From Salininema proteolyticum (GTDB lineage: Bacteria; Actinomycetota; Actinomycetes; Mycobacteriales; Micromonosporaceae): DNA of 64,000 nucleotides. The number at the start of each line of letters is the position of its first letter. The first letter of the stretch is position 1. Below are positions 33,310-41,486 of the stretch, piece after piece. The position numbers were made by a program, and so were the translations under genes. The stretch is taken from NCBI RefSeq assembly GCF_042685645.1, contig NZ_JBHUNX010000001.1, positions 3,472,001 to 3,536,000 of the forward strand. Direction: 5' to 3'. The notes below the pieces were generated by a model. That model saw only the letters and a list, made by a program, of their open reading frames with translations. It was not told the DNA's origin and did no database searches.

Positions 33310-33798
33310 TTAGTAGCGAGACGCCCGCACCTGTCGGGCCAGCTCCACCGGGTCGAAGTCCGCGCCGCCCGCGCCGCCGTCCAGGCCGCCGCGCGGGTCC
33401 CCCGGCCCAGGCGCTACATAGCGGGCCAGCTCGAACGCGTGCGCCTCCAGTGCCTCGGAGTCGTCTCCGGCCAGCACCCGTGCCAGAGCCTCGGGAAGTG
33501 CGTGCTTCGCGGCGATCTGCGCTCGAGTCGCGGCTAGTTCGGCCGCTTGCTTGTCCGCCTCCAGGGCGGTCACCTTCGCCTCCAGCTCAGCCATCGCCGT
33601 ACCGCGGGAATCCAGTTCCGTCTCCGTGGCACGGAGCTTGGTTCGGTAGTTCGCGGCCTCGCCTCGGGTCTTGTCGAGTTCTCGGCGTGCCCAAGTAGGG
33701 AGATCACTCTGATCAGAGGCTGAGCTGTCGTCGTTGGTCTCCGGTTCAACAGCAGGGGCCTCAGTGGTCGTCTCGTTCTCGGTGTTTTCGGTGTCCAT
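33310..33798 (-). CDS. scaffolding protein
   Basis: 162 residues from ATG 33796-33798, chosen over the upstream frame start because GGGAGGCGAG precedes it. Acidic disordered N-terminus, central coiled coil (TRGEAANYRTKLRATETELD ... AELEAKVTALEADKQA), and C-terminal helix ending LARQVRASRY, which may bind the coat. Position directly before the capsid gene is typical. Confidence 0.8.
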   Translation of the reverse strand: MDTENTENETTTEAPAVEPETNDDSSASDQSDLPTWARRELDKTRGEAANYRTKLRATETELDSRGTAMAELEAKVTALEADKQAAELAATRAQIAAKHALPEALARVLAGDDSEALEAHAFELARYVAPGPGDPRGGLDGGAGGADFDPVELARQVRASRY

Positions 33799-33863
33799 CT
33801 CGCCTCCCGGACGATTCAGGTCAGAGCGGGCCCGGCCGCCGGGGCCGGCCACGCTCGTTTACG

Positions 33864-33874
33864 TATTCAGTTGT
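33864..33874 (-). repeat. late-gene motif ACAACTGAATA, copy 8 (scaffold leader)
   Basis: An exact copy. Its TGA doubles as the stop codon of the MuF-like gene. It is 66 bases ahead of the scaffold ATG. Confidence 0.8.
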
Positions 33875-34829
33875 CACCGCGTTCAGCGGCGGTCTTCGCT
33901 GCTTCTCGCAGCGGCGCGTTGCGCTTGTCGATCCAGTTGCGCCACACTTGCCGGGCATCCGCGCCGGACTCCCCGCGCGTCACCGTCTGCCAGGCGTCCG
34001 CAAGCTCGCGGTTGGTCGTGAACTGGTCGGAGGTCTCGTATTCATCGGCGTCCCAGACCGGGACGGCGATACACCGGCATTTCCGGTGGTACTGGCTGCC
34101 GTCGTAGCCCTGCTGGTCGGGGCCTTCGCGGCTGCGGCCGGTCGCGGTCTTCTCCGAGCGGTACTTGAACTCCAGGCCCCTGCTGATGAGCATCGAGCAG
34201 AACCCGCAGGGCGTTCCCGTCTTCGAGACCCGCACCCACCCCAGCGCCGTCCGGTCCTGGCGTACAGCGTCGTGGATGAGGTCGCGGGCGCCGTCCATGG
34301 CGATCCGTTCGACCTCATCGGCCAACCAGTCCCCGAGGCCGTCGGGGTCCAGGTCGTCATCGTCGTTCACCTGGTCGAGGCGGCCGGTCAGGTAGTCAAG
34401 GGAGCGCTTGAGCCGTGCCTGCCAGAGTCGGGCGGCCAGAGAGCCGCCCGCGCCCCGGTCGAGGCCGAGCTTGCGATAGTCCTCGGCCATCTCGCCGGGC
34501 TCATACTCGCCGAGGGTGAGGCGGGCGAACATCTCGCGCAGCGTCCGGACCGTTACTGGGCTTGCGGGCCAACCGTCCGCCGGAGCAACACTGCCGACTG
34601 ACATGGCCCGCAGCAGCTGGAAGTAGAGGATCGCCAGTCGGGCGGTCACTGAATAGGAGTTTCCCAGGACCGTGGCGACGATCCGCCGCTGCGTCTGGGC
34701 TGAAGGCACGGCCTCAGCGGTACGCCAAAGATTGAGCACCCCGGTGTGGGCGGCGAGACCGAGCCGGGTCAGCGTCTGGTGGTAGGCACGGGTGGCCTGC
34801 TCTCGTTCACGAACCGTCGTGGCCGGCAT
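33867..34829 (-). CDS. MuF-like minor head protein
   Basis: 320 residues; the ATG at 34829 is preferred over the GTG six bases earlier. The C-terminal MuF core has a cysteine/histidine set (TPCGFCSMLISRG ... YHRKCRCIAVPVWDADE), as in SPP1 gp7-like proteins that act with the portal in DNA delivery. Overlaps the portal gene end by 23 bases. Confidence 0.8.
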   Translation of the reverse strand: MPATTVREREQATRAYHQTLTRLGLAAHTGVLNLWRTAEAVPSAQTQRRIVATVLGNSYSVTARLAILYFQLLRAMSVGSVAPADGWPASPVTVRTLREMFARLTLGEYEPGEMAEDYRKLGLDRGAGGSLAARLWQARLKRSLDYLTGRLDQVNDDDDLDPDGLGDWLADEVERIAMDGARDLIHDAVRQDRTALGWVRVSKTGTPCGFCSMLISRGLEFKYRSEKTATGRSREGPDQQGYDGSQYHRKCRCIAVPVWDADEYETSDQFTTNRELADAWQTVTRGESGADARQVWRNWIDKRNAPLREAAKTAAERGDN

Positions 34830-36225
34830 CAACACTCACCACCGCTCCGGTTGCCATAACATCGGTGGTGGCCGTGTTGACCAGTGCCGTCAGATCCTGC
34901 TGGTACTCGCTCTCGCGGGCGAGGCGGTCCCAGTAGGCGACCTCCCCACCCGTCGCGCCCGGTACCCTGTTCCACAAGCCCCGCTTGGGGATGCCGAGCC
35001 CGTCGGCCAGCTTCGCGAGGCCATCGGCAGACTGAGCCAGGGAAGTCTGCGACATATCCCGCCACAACACCTCCGCCGTATAGTCCCCCGCCTCCTCGTC
35101 ACGGCCCTCCACGTCGGCCACCAGCCGGAACACCCGCTCCCACGATTCGCCGAACGAGTTCTGGAACTCCTCGGTCTTGCGCGTCAGAGCATTCTCTGCC
35201 GACTGCAAGGCTTCGGCCGAGAGGTTCGCGACCTCGCCGAGGATGTGGTGCGGCGGTACCTGGGAGATCGCCGCGAGGTGGCGGACGGAGGTCTCGATCG
35301 CGTCGAGAAACCCCTTGAGCGGGGTCGCGTCCAGCGACCCGAAGCGCACGTCCGGGTCCTCGGCGAACAAGAACCGGCGTCCGTTGTGGTTGATCGGCAA
35401 CGGGACCGGCTGACCCTCGGCGTCGAGCACCGGCTCCCCTGTCTCGGGGTCGCGGCGGATCGGCGGGGCCATGCCGGTGGCATAGCGGACCTGCGTCGAC
35501 TGGTACGTCTGCGTCAAGAGCAAGTCGAACAGCGTCTGGTTGATGCGGTCCTGGATCGGAATCGTCGGTTCGACCACGCCGGTCGTACGCCCATCCAAGT
35601 CCACGTAGGCCGCGAACCGGGTGACGGGGCACTCTGGTGCCCCGTGCCTGCGGGCGTTTGAGATTCGGATCGAGTCGGCGTCCCAGTTCGCTTTGAATGT
35701 CAGGTCCCAGGTCCAGGTGTGGTCCCACAGCCGGGCTCGGCCGGGGGTGTCCGTGCCGGGCCAGGAGGTCACCGTCATGGCCGCGATCGGCACCTCATCA
35801 GCGGACGGGTCGTCGAACACCGCCGCCGTCCTGAGAGGCGAGAGACCGCGGGTCCGCAATTTCCCGGCCTGGTCGGCCTCGGTGACCGTGAACGAGTGGC
35901 CGTAGGCGATGGCGGCGCGATGGACCGCCAACTGCCGGGCGTCCAGCCGGGAGTACTGCCAGTGCTCCCACTCCGCCTCCGCGAGGTCGGCCTCCGAACC
36001 GGCCCGGCGGATCGAGTCCACATATAGGGCTTGGGCCGGCGTCGCGACGAGGAGCGGAATCCAGTTCGAGACCGCCCTCCGAGCGAGGAGGCGGTACTCG
36101 GCGTCCGCGTCCTGCGGAATATACGGGTCGGCATGGATGCCACGCAGGTAGTCGTCAATCCGGCCGAGACGGTCGGAGTCGCCCTCCAGAATCTTCAGGA
36201 GAGTCTTCGCCAGGGGTTTCGACAA
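34807..36225 (-). CDS. portal protein (SPP1 Gp6-like)
   Basis: 472 residues from TTG 36223-36225. The usual portal pattern is seen: N-terminal YRLLARRAVSNWIPLLV, central GVVEPTIPIQDRINQTLFDL, and IPPHHILGEV-type segment (SQVPPHHILGEVANLSAEAL), then a helical end. Forms the dodecameric ring through which DNA is packed. The structured RNA and its terminator separate it from the large terminase. Confidence 0.9.
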   Translation of the reverse strand: MSKPLAKTLLKILEGDSDRLGRIDDYLRGIHADPYIPQDADAEYRLLARRAVSNWIPLLVATPAQALYVDSIRRAGSEADLAEAEWEHWQYSRLDARQLAVHRAAIAYGHSFTVTEADQAGKLRTRGLSPLRTAAVFDDPSADEVPIAAMTVTSWPGTDTPGRARLWDHTWTWDLTFKANWDADSIRISNARRHGAPECPVTRFAAYVDLDGRTTGVVEPTIPIQDRINQTLFDLLLTQTYQSTQVRYATGMAPPIRRDPETGEPVLDAEGQPVPLPINHNGRRFLFAEDPDVRFGSLDATPLKGFLDAIETSVRHLAAISQVPPHHILGEVANLSAEALQSAENALTRKTEEFQNSFGESWERVFRLVADVEGRDEEAGDYTAEVLWRDMSQTSLAQSADGLAKLADGLGIPKRGLWNRVPGATGGEVAYWDRLARESEYQQDLTALVNTATTDVMATGAVVSVDAGHDGS

Positions 36226-36264
36226 GGGGGCTTCACCGCCTCAAGGCGCGCTCGGCGCCCGCAT

Positions 36265-36276
36265 TATTCAGTTATG
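36265..36276 (-). repeat. late-gene motif, variant (copy 9, portal leader)
   Basis: CATAACTGAATA on the minus strand, 39 bases ahead of the portal TTG and just after the RNA terminator. Confidence 0.7.
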
Positions 36277-36299
36277 TGTGATCAGGGGAAATGGGTAGA

Positions 36300-36460
36300 A
36301 AAAACCGGCCGGACTTCACGGGAGTCCGGCCGGTCAAGGGGTTGACGACCGCGCGCACAGTCACAACACACGAGGGGGCTCAAAGGCGGTCCCTTTGAAC
36401 GCGCGGTCGCCGTCATGGCAATAAACCAATCCTGCCCGAGCACCCACGCGGTATCCAAGC
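36300..36460 (-). ncRNA. structured small RNA, copy B, between terminase and portal
   Basis: The minus-strand homologue of 8701-8872. The blocks CGCTTGGATACCGCGTGGG, TCGGGCAG, GGGACCGCC and GTCAACCCCTTG are kept. The 10-bp helix CGACCGCGCG/CGCGCGGTCG differs from copy A by two compensating pairs, and the terminator ACCGGCCGGACT/AGTCCGGCCGGT plus TTTTTT by a third. No protein frame crosses it. Position suggests a role in packaging or in late-gene control. Confidence 0.78.
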
Positions 36461-36500
36461 GGTCAGTTAGAACTGTTATCAGTTGTTACCAGTAAGTAAT
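36461..36500 (-). promoter_or_regulatory. 10-bp iterons upstream of RNA copy B
   Basis: The minus strand carries GGTAACAACT, GATAACAGTT and CTAACTGACC in consecutive 10-base steps. It is identical to copy A over the 36 bases from ATTACTTACT to CTAACT. This region must contain the RNA promoter; no strong -10/-35 pair stands out, so activation by a bound protein is likely. Confidence 0.6.
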
Positions 36501-36570
36501 AGATCGGGTATCGCCAGTCACGACATGCGTGTAGCGCAAAAGGGACTGTTTGGGCCAGAGGATAGGTGCG

Positions 36571-38202
36571 CTAGACAAAATACCCGCGTCCCGTCCGTTG
36601 CTTCTCGTTCACGCGGATGCGGAGGTCTTGCAGCGCCTCATGCGCCAGCATCAGGGCCGCGTAGGCGTCTACCTTCCGCTTGCTCTCGCGGTGCTCCTTG
36701 CCAAACGAGACGCCGTAGTTGTTGACGCGGCGGCGCGCGTTAAGCGCGTGCCGCCTCATGATCCGATCGCCGTCGTATCGCAACTGCCCGTTTAGGGCGG
36801 CGCTCATCAGCCGCTCGTGAGCGGCGGTCGAGCGCTTCAGTGAACCTCTCATGTCCCACGCGATCGGGTGCCGGCCCGAGGCTTTCACCACCAGGCCCTC
36901 GCCGATGTCGGCCGCCCACGAGTCGATATGGGACTCCCAGAGAGCCACGTCCGCGTAGAACGCCCGCACGTTGAAGGCGTCGAAAGCACTGCGCACGGCC
37001 GCGTCCACGGCCTCGCGCGGCACCGTCCACCCCTCGGCCTCGGGCCCGTCCGGGGCCTGCCAATAGCCGACGACGAACGCCGTCGCGTCGGAGACCCGAA
37101 TGGCCACCAAGGCGGTGCCGTCGTCGGTCTTGCCTCCGTCGAAGCCAAGCACGATCTCGTCCCCAGCCTGAAGTTCGGTCTCGGTCTCGATTCGTGCCCA
37201 ATCCGCTGGGGAGTACAGGGCCTCGTCGTCGGCAACGACCTGATTCAGCCACATCCGCCGCGACCGAGCCGGGCTGATCGTCGTGCTCAGAACCGACTTG
37301 ATGATGGCCTCGATGTTCAACCAGACCGCATCGCCCCGGATCTGGGGCAGCACCACCCGCAGCGCCTCCGGCGTCAAAGGAGTCCGGGGATCGGCCTCCA
37401 CCGAGTCATACATGAGCCCGGAGTCCAGGGCCAGGCCCTCGGCCTCCTTCTCGTAGGCTTCGCGCATCCGCTCGGCCACCGAGTCCTCGCCGGGCATGTA
37501 GGCGTTTGTGATCGCCAAAAACCGGCTGTCGGTTTTGGTGGTGTTGCCGTCCACGACCTCATGCATCTGATGGCCGTTGTTGCCCGATACCCAGTGATGC
37601 GTTTCATTGAGAATGGTGAATGTGGAGCGTCCGCCCTCAAGGGCTCGGTACGAGGACGTGACCGCCTCCAGGCGGAGGCGCCCGCCTCCGGCGCGAATCA
37701 GCTCCGCGCCCGGCTTCACGCCGTAGGTCTCGATGAACCGGTCCGACATGATCGCAGGGAACAGTGTCATGGTGTTGCGCGTCTGGGACTGGGAGACTGC
37801 CGCGACCTGTACCCAGGCGTTCGGGTGGGCCATTCCCACCGGGTCGCCCTCGGGCGTCCAGCCACAGAACCGCGATGGTCCGCACAACTCCACCAGACAC
37901 AGCACCGCCGCCAGGGGATCTTTCCCCCAGCCCTTAAGACGTTGCAGCACCCCGGATCGGTGGACGAACCGGCCGTGCTCGTCGACGGCGTACCACCACA
38001 GCAGCCACCGCAGCTGCTCGGCGGTGAACTGCCAGGGTCCGCCCTGGTCCGAGTTCAGGAACTCGGCGCACCATCCGGCGATCTGCCACCCGAGCGTGCG
38101 CTCGGGCAACAGCCACGAACCATCGTCCATGTGGCTCCAGGTCGGGCCGAGGAACACCGGCTCCAGGCCGTCAATCACCTCTTTGGTGAGGGGTGCGGTC
38201 AT
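36571..38202 (-). CDS. terminase large subunit
   Basis: 543 residues from ATG 38200-38202 after GAAGGGAG. ATPase half: LQRLKGWGKDPLAAVLCLVEL in place of a classical P-loop, and a Walker-B-like FTILNETHHW. Nuclease half: VLGFDGGKTDDGTALVAIRV, AFYADVALWESH and KRKVDAYAALMLAHEA carry the acidic metal ligands of the RNase H fold. It packages DNA into the procapsid through the portal. Confidence 0.92.
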   Translation of the reverse strand: MTAPLTKEVIDGLEPVFLGPTWSHMDDGSWLLPERTLGWQIAGWCAEFLNSDQGGPWQFTAEQLRWLLWWYAVDEHGRFVHRSGVLQRLKGWGKDPLAAVLCLVELCGPSRFCGWTPEGDPVGMAHPNAWVQVAAVSQSQTRNTMTLFPAIMSDRFIETYGVKPGAELIRAGGGRLRLEAVTSSYRALEGGRSTFTILNETHHWVSGNNGHQMHEVVDGNTTKTDSRFLAITNAYMPGEDSVAERMREAYEKEAEGLALDSGLMYDSVEADPRTPLTPEALRVVLPQIRGDAVWLNIEAIIKSVLSTTISPARSRRMWLNQVVADDEALYSPADWARIETETELQAGDEIVLGFDGGKTDDGTALVAIRVSDATAFVVGYWQAPDGPEAEGWTVPREAVDAAVRSAFDAFNVRAFYADVALWESHIDSWAADIGEGLVVKASGRHPIAWDMRGSLKRSTAAHERLMSAALNGQLRYDGDRIMRRHALNARRRVNNYGVSFGKEHRESKRKVDAYAALMLAHEALQDLRIRVNEKQRTGRGYFV

Positions 38203-38242
38203 GCGACATCTCCCTTCGCGACGAGCCAGTGCCCTTCCTCGG

Positions 38243-38276
38243 AAAGAAAAAGGGGCGGCGTTCTCGCGCCGCCCCT
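38243..38276 (-). terminator. intrinsic terminator, leftward, upstream of the large terminase
   Basis: AGGGGCGGCG pairs with CGCCGCCCCT; on the minus strand it is followed by TTTTTCTTTCC. It would stop transcripts coming from the small terminase side before the large terminase, so that gene needs its own promoter downstream of this hairpin or antitermination. Confidence 0.75.
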
Positions 38277-38489
38277 CACCCCTACCCAGAGAAGGAATAC
38301 AGCTCACGTGCCAATCAGGTCGACTTAGCGCGAGCGAGTTCTCGCTCCAACTGGATGCGACCACCCTGCTTCTATCTCGAAATATTGGCGTGGTACGATG
38401 GGTAATCGGCTCGTGGCGGTCGAGTCGACATAATTAGAGGCTTGTATTCGAAAGCCTCGACTACATCACCGCCCAACAAGGAGAAACAT

Positions 38490-38693
38490 ATTTCTACTGG
38501 CAATGTGAAATGGTTCAACGCGGCCAAGGGCTTCGGTTTTGTCGAGCAGGACGATGGCGGTAGCGATGTCTTCGCCCACATCAGCAACTTCGCCGATTCC
38601 AACATGCGCGAACTCGTCGAGAATCAGAAGGTCGAGTTCGAGGTAGTCCGGGGCAATAAAGGACTACAAGCAGAGAACATCGTCGCTATTTAG
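38490..38693 (+). CDS. cold-shock domain protein, probable ATT start
   Basis: 67 residues if started at ATT 38490, exactly the CspA length: STGNVKWFNAAKGFGFVEQD, then DVFAHI, with both RNA-binding motifs (KGFGFV, VFAHI). AAGGAG lies six bases before ATT; no ATG, GTG or TTG lies between. Starting at ATG 38442 would add 16 unusual residues. It opposes the late operon and is followed by its own terminator: an independent cargo gene with a long leader, as in cold-regulated csp mRNAs. Confidence 0.8.
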   Translation: MSTGNVKWFNAAKGFGFVEQDDGGSDVFAHISNFADSNMRELVENQKVEFEVVRGNKGLQAENIVAI

Positions 38694-38705
38694 TTCGATG
38701 GGCTG

Positions 38706-38747
38706 AAGCCTGTTTGCAGTGGTTCTTCACTGTGAACAGGCTTTTTT
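38706..38747 (+). terminator. intrinsic terminator of the cold-shock gene
   Basis: AAGCCTGTT and AACAGGCTT with an inner GCAGTG/CACTG pairing, then TTTTT. Strong rightward terminator. Confidence 0.85.
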
Positions 38748-38760
38748 GCTGCCATGACTC

Positions 38761-39201
38761 TCACGTCATCTTGCCGAGTAGTTTCTTGTAGTTCTCGATC
38801 GCCGCTAGCGCCGGGGACTCCAACGGCGACTCCGGGACCTCCAGCTCGATGCGGACGCGGCGGCGGTCGCCCTCGGTCAGCAGAAGTGCCGTCATGGCCG
38901 AGTTGATCGCCGCGAGCATCTGCCCGCTACGCTTCTTCGACCGCTTGTAGTAGGACACGTCGTCGCAGATCGAGTACAGCACCGCCCAGTCCGAGGACTG
39001 GTACCAGGCCGACTGGCCCGAGGTCCGGGCCGCGTCCCACAACAGTCGGGCGATCGGATGCCACTCCGCGTCCGGCTCCGGGATCACCGCGGGAAGGGAT
39101 TTCCCCTTCGCCGCCGGCCCCGCCGATTGGTCGACGCCTTTGCGTTCGCGGGGGCGGGCCAGTTCATCGTCCCGCGCCGGGACAGGTCCACGTGCGCCCA
39201 T
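38761..39201 (-). CDS. terminase small subunit
   Basis: 146 residues beginning MGARGPVPARDDELARPRER, the signature start of P27-type small terminase subunits, followed by a helical domain (YSICDDVSYYKRSKKRSGQM) and a C-terminal helix. It recognises the packaging site. It is separated from the large subunit by the cold-shock gene and a leftward terminator, which is unusual. Confidence 0.85.
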   Translation of the reverse strand: MGARGPVPARDDELARPRERKGVDQSAGPAAKGKSLPAVIPEPDAEWHPIARLLWDAARTSGQSAWYQSSDWAVLYSICDDVSYYKRSKKRSGQMLAAINSAMTALLLTEGDRRRVRIELEVPESPLESPALAAIENYKKLLGKMT

Positions 39202-39220
39202 CAGCCATCACCCGCCTCGT

Positions 39221-39454
39221 CTATACCCAGCCTCCGGTGGCGAAATGCGCCGTCAACCAGACAGCCGCACACAGCAGAACAGCCCTCCGGGCCTGCACAT
39301 GCCACGGCGGAGGCTCCTCGGCACGCTCCACAGCAAACCACTCCCACACATGCTCGGAGAACGTGTCGCCCTTCTCCCGGCGCACCAGCGCCGCCAGCTC
39401 CAACGCCCCGAACGCAGTCATCAGTACAAGCCATGCGACCTCCCACGAATCCAC
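39221..39454 (-). CDS. small membrane protein
   Basis: 77 residues from GTG 39452-39454 with GGAGGGCTC upstream. Two hydrophobic segments (VAWLVLMTAFGALELAALV and AVLLCAAVWLTAHFA) flank a charged middle. Function unknown; located between HNH and small terminase genes. Confidence 0.6.
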   Translation of the reverse strand: MDSWEVAWLVLMTAFGALELAALVRREKGDTFSEHVWEWFAVERAEEPPPWHVQARRAVLLCAAVWLTAHFATGGWV

Positions 39455-39582
39455 GATTTGAGCCCTCCAACCAACCCGCCCCACCGAGGGGGCGCACCAA
39501 CTATCGACACGACACCCGAAGACAGGCCCGATCACGCCGGGGGGCGGTACCCGGCCAACTTAGGGGCCAAGCACCTGCAATG

Positions 39583-39903
39583 TCATAAGCCAATAAGCCC
39601 GGGATGCCGCTCGGCCCGCTTGAACCGGGTGGCCGTCCGGCGGCGTTGCGCCGCACGAGCCCGGCCACCCTCCGAGCTGGACTTCTTGCGGTGGTGCCAG
39701 GAGCACAGTGCCCGCAGGTTCCCGAGACGATGGTCCGAGCCGGGTTGGATATGGTCCACGTCCGTCGCCCGTTCCCGGCAACGCTCGCCGTAGTCGTCGA
39801 CATGGCGGCACCACCACCCATCCCGGCGAAGGACCGCCGGGCGCCGGTAGGTGAACCAGTCGCCCGGAAGCTCTTCGCGCCGGCCACTGCTATTCCACGC
39901 CAC
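39583..39903 (-). CDS. HNH endonuclease
   Basis: 106 residues from GTG 39901-39903 after GAGGGGG. The fold shows CRHVDDYGERC, the DVDHI catalytic Asp-His, LGNLRALCSWHH and basic tail, i.e. the zinc-stabilised HNH of packaging-associated phage nucleases. Beside terminase genes it usually assists cos-site cleavage, so cohesive-end packaging is likely. Confidence 0.88.
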   Translation of the reverse strand: MAWNSSGRREELPGDWFTYRRPAVLRRDGWWCRHVDDYGERCRERATDVDHIQPGSDHRLGNLRALCSWHHRKKSSSEGGRARAAQRRRTATRFKRAERHPGLIGL

Positions 39904-40888
39904 CGCCCACCCCCTCAGGATCGGGGTGGGGTTTGGGGTCGATCGCGCTCCAGCGGAACAAGCGACGCAGGATCGTCTCCGCCTGCAATGGCACAACGCT
40001 GTTGCCCAACAGCCGGAACTGGGCCGTCTGCGATAGGCCCGGCACGTCGGTCACCCAGCCGTCGCCAAAACCCATCATCCACTCGATCAGGCGGGGGTTG
40101 AGGACGCGTTTCCCTCGTAGGACAGCAGAAGGGTCCGGAGCCGGGCGACCAATGACCCTCTCCCACTGGGCGATCGTGTCACGGTATCTTCCAGGCCAAA
40201 AGCCAGACCCAGAACCACCACCGACAGCGGCGGGAACCGCATCCGCTTTCCCTCCGGCAACTTGTCGCGTCGCGCGATCCACGAGAACGGGTTCGTGTCG
40301 CTCCGTGTCGCCGTCGGCGTCGGCAGCAGAGGCCGGTCGGGATCGGTCACGTCCGAGGACGAAAATGCGTTCCCTCCGGTGGGGTGCGCCGAACTCGTCG
40401 GCGCCCAGGCAGATCCACTGCGCGTCATACCCCAACGCGGCCAGATCCGCCACAAGGACCTGAAACGCAGAGGGTCGACGACCATCCACCGTGCCTTCTG
40501 CGCGTCCCATGACCCGAACATGTCCATCCGCACTCAGCAACCCCCTGACGTTCTCGATCACCACGAATCCAGGTCGCAGCGCTTCGACGGCGCGGACCAT
40601 CTCGCCCCACAGCCCCGACCGGGTGCCCTCGGCGATCCCCGCCCGAGCCCCAGCGACGCTTACGTCCTGGCAGGGAAACCCGCCAGCGATCACGTCCACC
40701 GGCTCTGCGCCGGCCCAGTCGATCTCTCGCACGTTCCCCAGATTCGGGACCTCGGGGAAGCGATGAGCGAGGACCATCGAGGCGCGGGAGTCGTTCTCCG
40801 CGCACCAGGCCGTCTCCGCCTCCACGGCGGCGGCCAGGCCCAGATCGAGGCCCGCGATACCGGTGAAGAGGGAGCCGATGCGCAGCAT
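39890..40888 (-). CDS. C5-cytosine DNA methyltransferase
   Basis: 332 residues from ATG 40886-40888 (MLRIGSLFTGIAGLDLGL, motif I). A GTG 37 codons earlier is possible. Catalytic loop GGFPCQDVS with Cys73, motif VIENVRGLL, FGAPHRRERIFVLG, and the C-terminal LLGNSVVPLQAE. The target-recognition region is short. No cognate restriction enzyme is adjacent, so it likely protects phage DNA from host restriction. Confidence 0.9.
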   Translation of the reverse strand: MLRIGSLFTGIAGLDLGLAAAVEAETAWCAENDSRASMVLAHRFPEVPNLGNVREIDWAGAEPVDVIAGGFPCQDVSVAGARAGIAEGTRSGLWGEMVRAVEALRPGFVVIENVRGLLSADGHVRVMGRAEGTVDGRRPSAFQVLVADLAALGYDAQWICLGADEFGAPHRRERIFVLGRDRSRPASAADADGDTERHEPVLVDRATRQVAGGKADAVPAAVGGGSGSGFWPGRYRDTIAQWERVIGRPAPDPSAVLRGKRVLNPRLIEWMMGFGDGWVTDVPGLSQTAQFRLLGNSVVPLQAETILRRLFRWSAIDPKPHPDPEGVGGGVE

Positions 40889-41012
40889 GGGCACCACCAC
40901 CGTCCAGGCCGATAGGCAGGCCCGAGGGCCGTTTAACGTCTTAAATGAGGCCGGGGCCGGCGGTTTCCCGCCGACCCCTCTGAGACCCAGTGCGCTCACA
41001 GTCCGATGTAGC

Positions 41013-41023
41013 TATTCAGTTGT
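41013..41023 (-). repeat. late-gene motif ACAACTGAATA, copy 10
   Basis: An exact copy, in the leader upstream of the methyltransferase, 80 bases from copy 11. Confidence 0.8.
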
Positions 41024-41092
41024 AGTCCAGCTCCTCGTCACCGACGCCAGTAAAGCAGCGAAGCCGCCCCACCGGGGGCGGCTTCTGCTCGA

Positions 41093-41103
41093 TATTCAGT
41101 TGT
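41093..41103 (-). repeat. late-gene motif ACAACTGAATA, copy 11
   Basis: An exact copy, the rightmost one, about 40 bases downstream of a candidate leftward -10 box. Confidence 0.8.
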
Positions 41104-41486
41104 AGTGAGATCGCGTGGCGACTGGTCTCGTTCGCCTCTGATTCCATTATAAAACACCGGGTCAAACCGAGAACGACCGGAAATGCAAGGGGGTCAACGG
41201 AAAATGGCCCCTGGCATTGCTGAGGGTACTTCTCGATATCCCTGCTTTACAGCCCCAATTCCACCACAAGAGAGTGACAATGACCATGGGAAGGTGCGCC
41301 CCAAGGCCTGCAAAAATACTTGCTCCGGCAGAAGATACGGCCGACGTAATCCTCCAAACCCATATGCGAAAAAGGCAGACACTCCGATTGCCCAAACTGA
41401 TGAAAATTCTGCAAAAGCAGGTCGTTCTTTCCGTATTTCCCTATGGTGATATCACCAATCCTTCAGTCTGCATGATGGGAGCATTC
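41104..41486. promoter_or_regulatory. divergent regulatory region between late operon and ShKT gene
   Basis: A perfect TATAAT on the minus strand (41146-41151) is the best candidate -10 for the leftward late operon, although no good -35 accompanies it. Towards the right gene, the palindrome GGTGATATCACC lies at about 41445-41456. No protein-like frame with a ribosome site is seen. Confidence 0.45.

Noticed and set aside
36300..36500. Identification of the structured RNA as HEARO, GOLLD, ROOL or another named family
   Set aside because: No linked TnpB/IsrB-type gene, no embedded tRNA, and I cannot match its conserved blocks to a remembered consensus; left unnamed.
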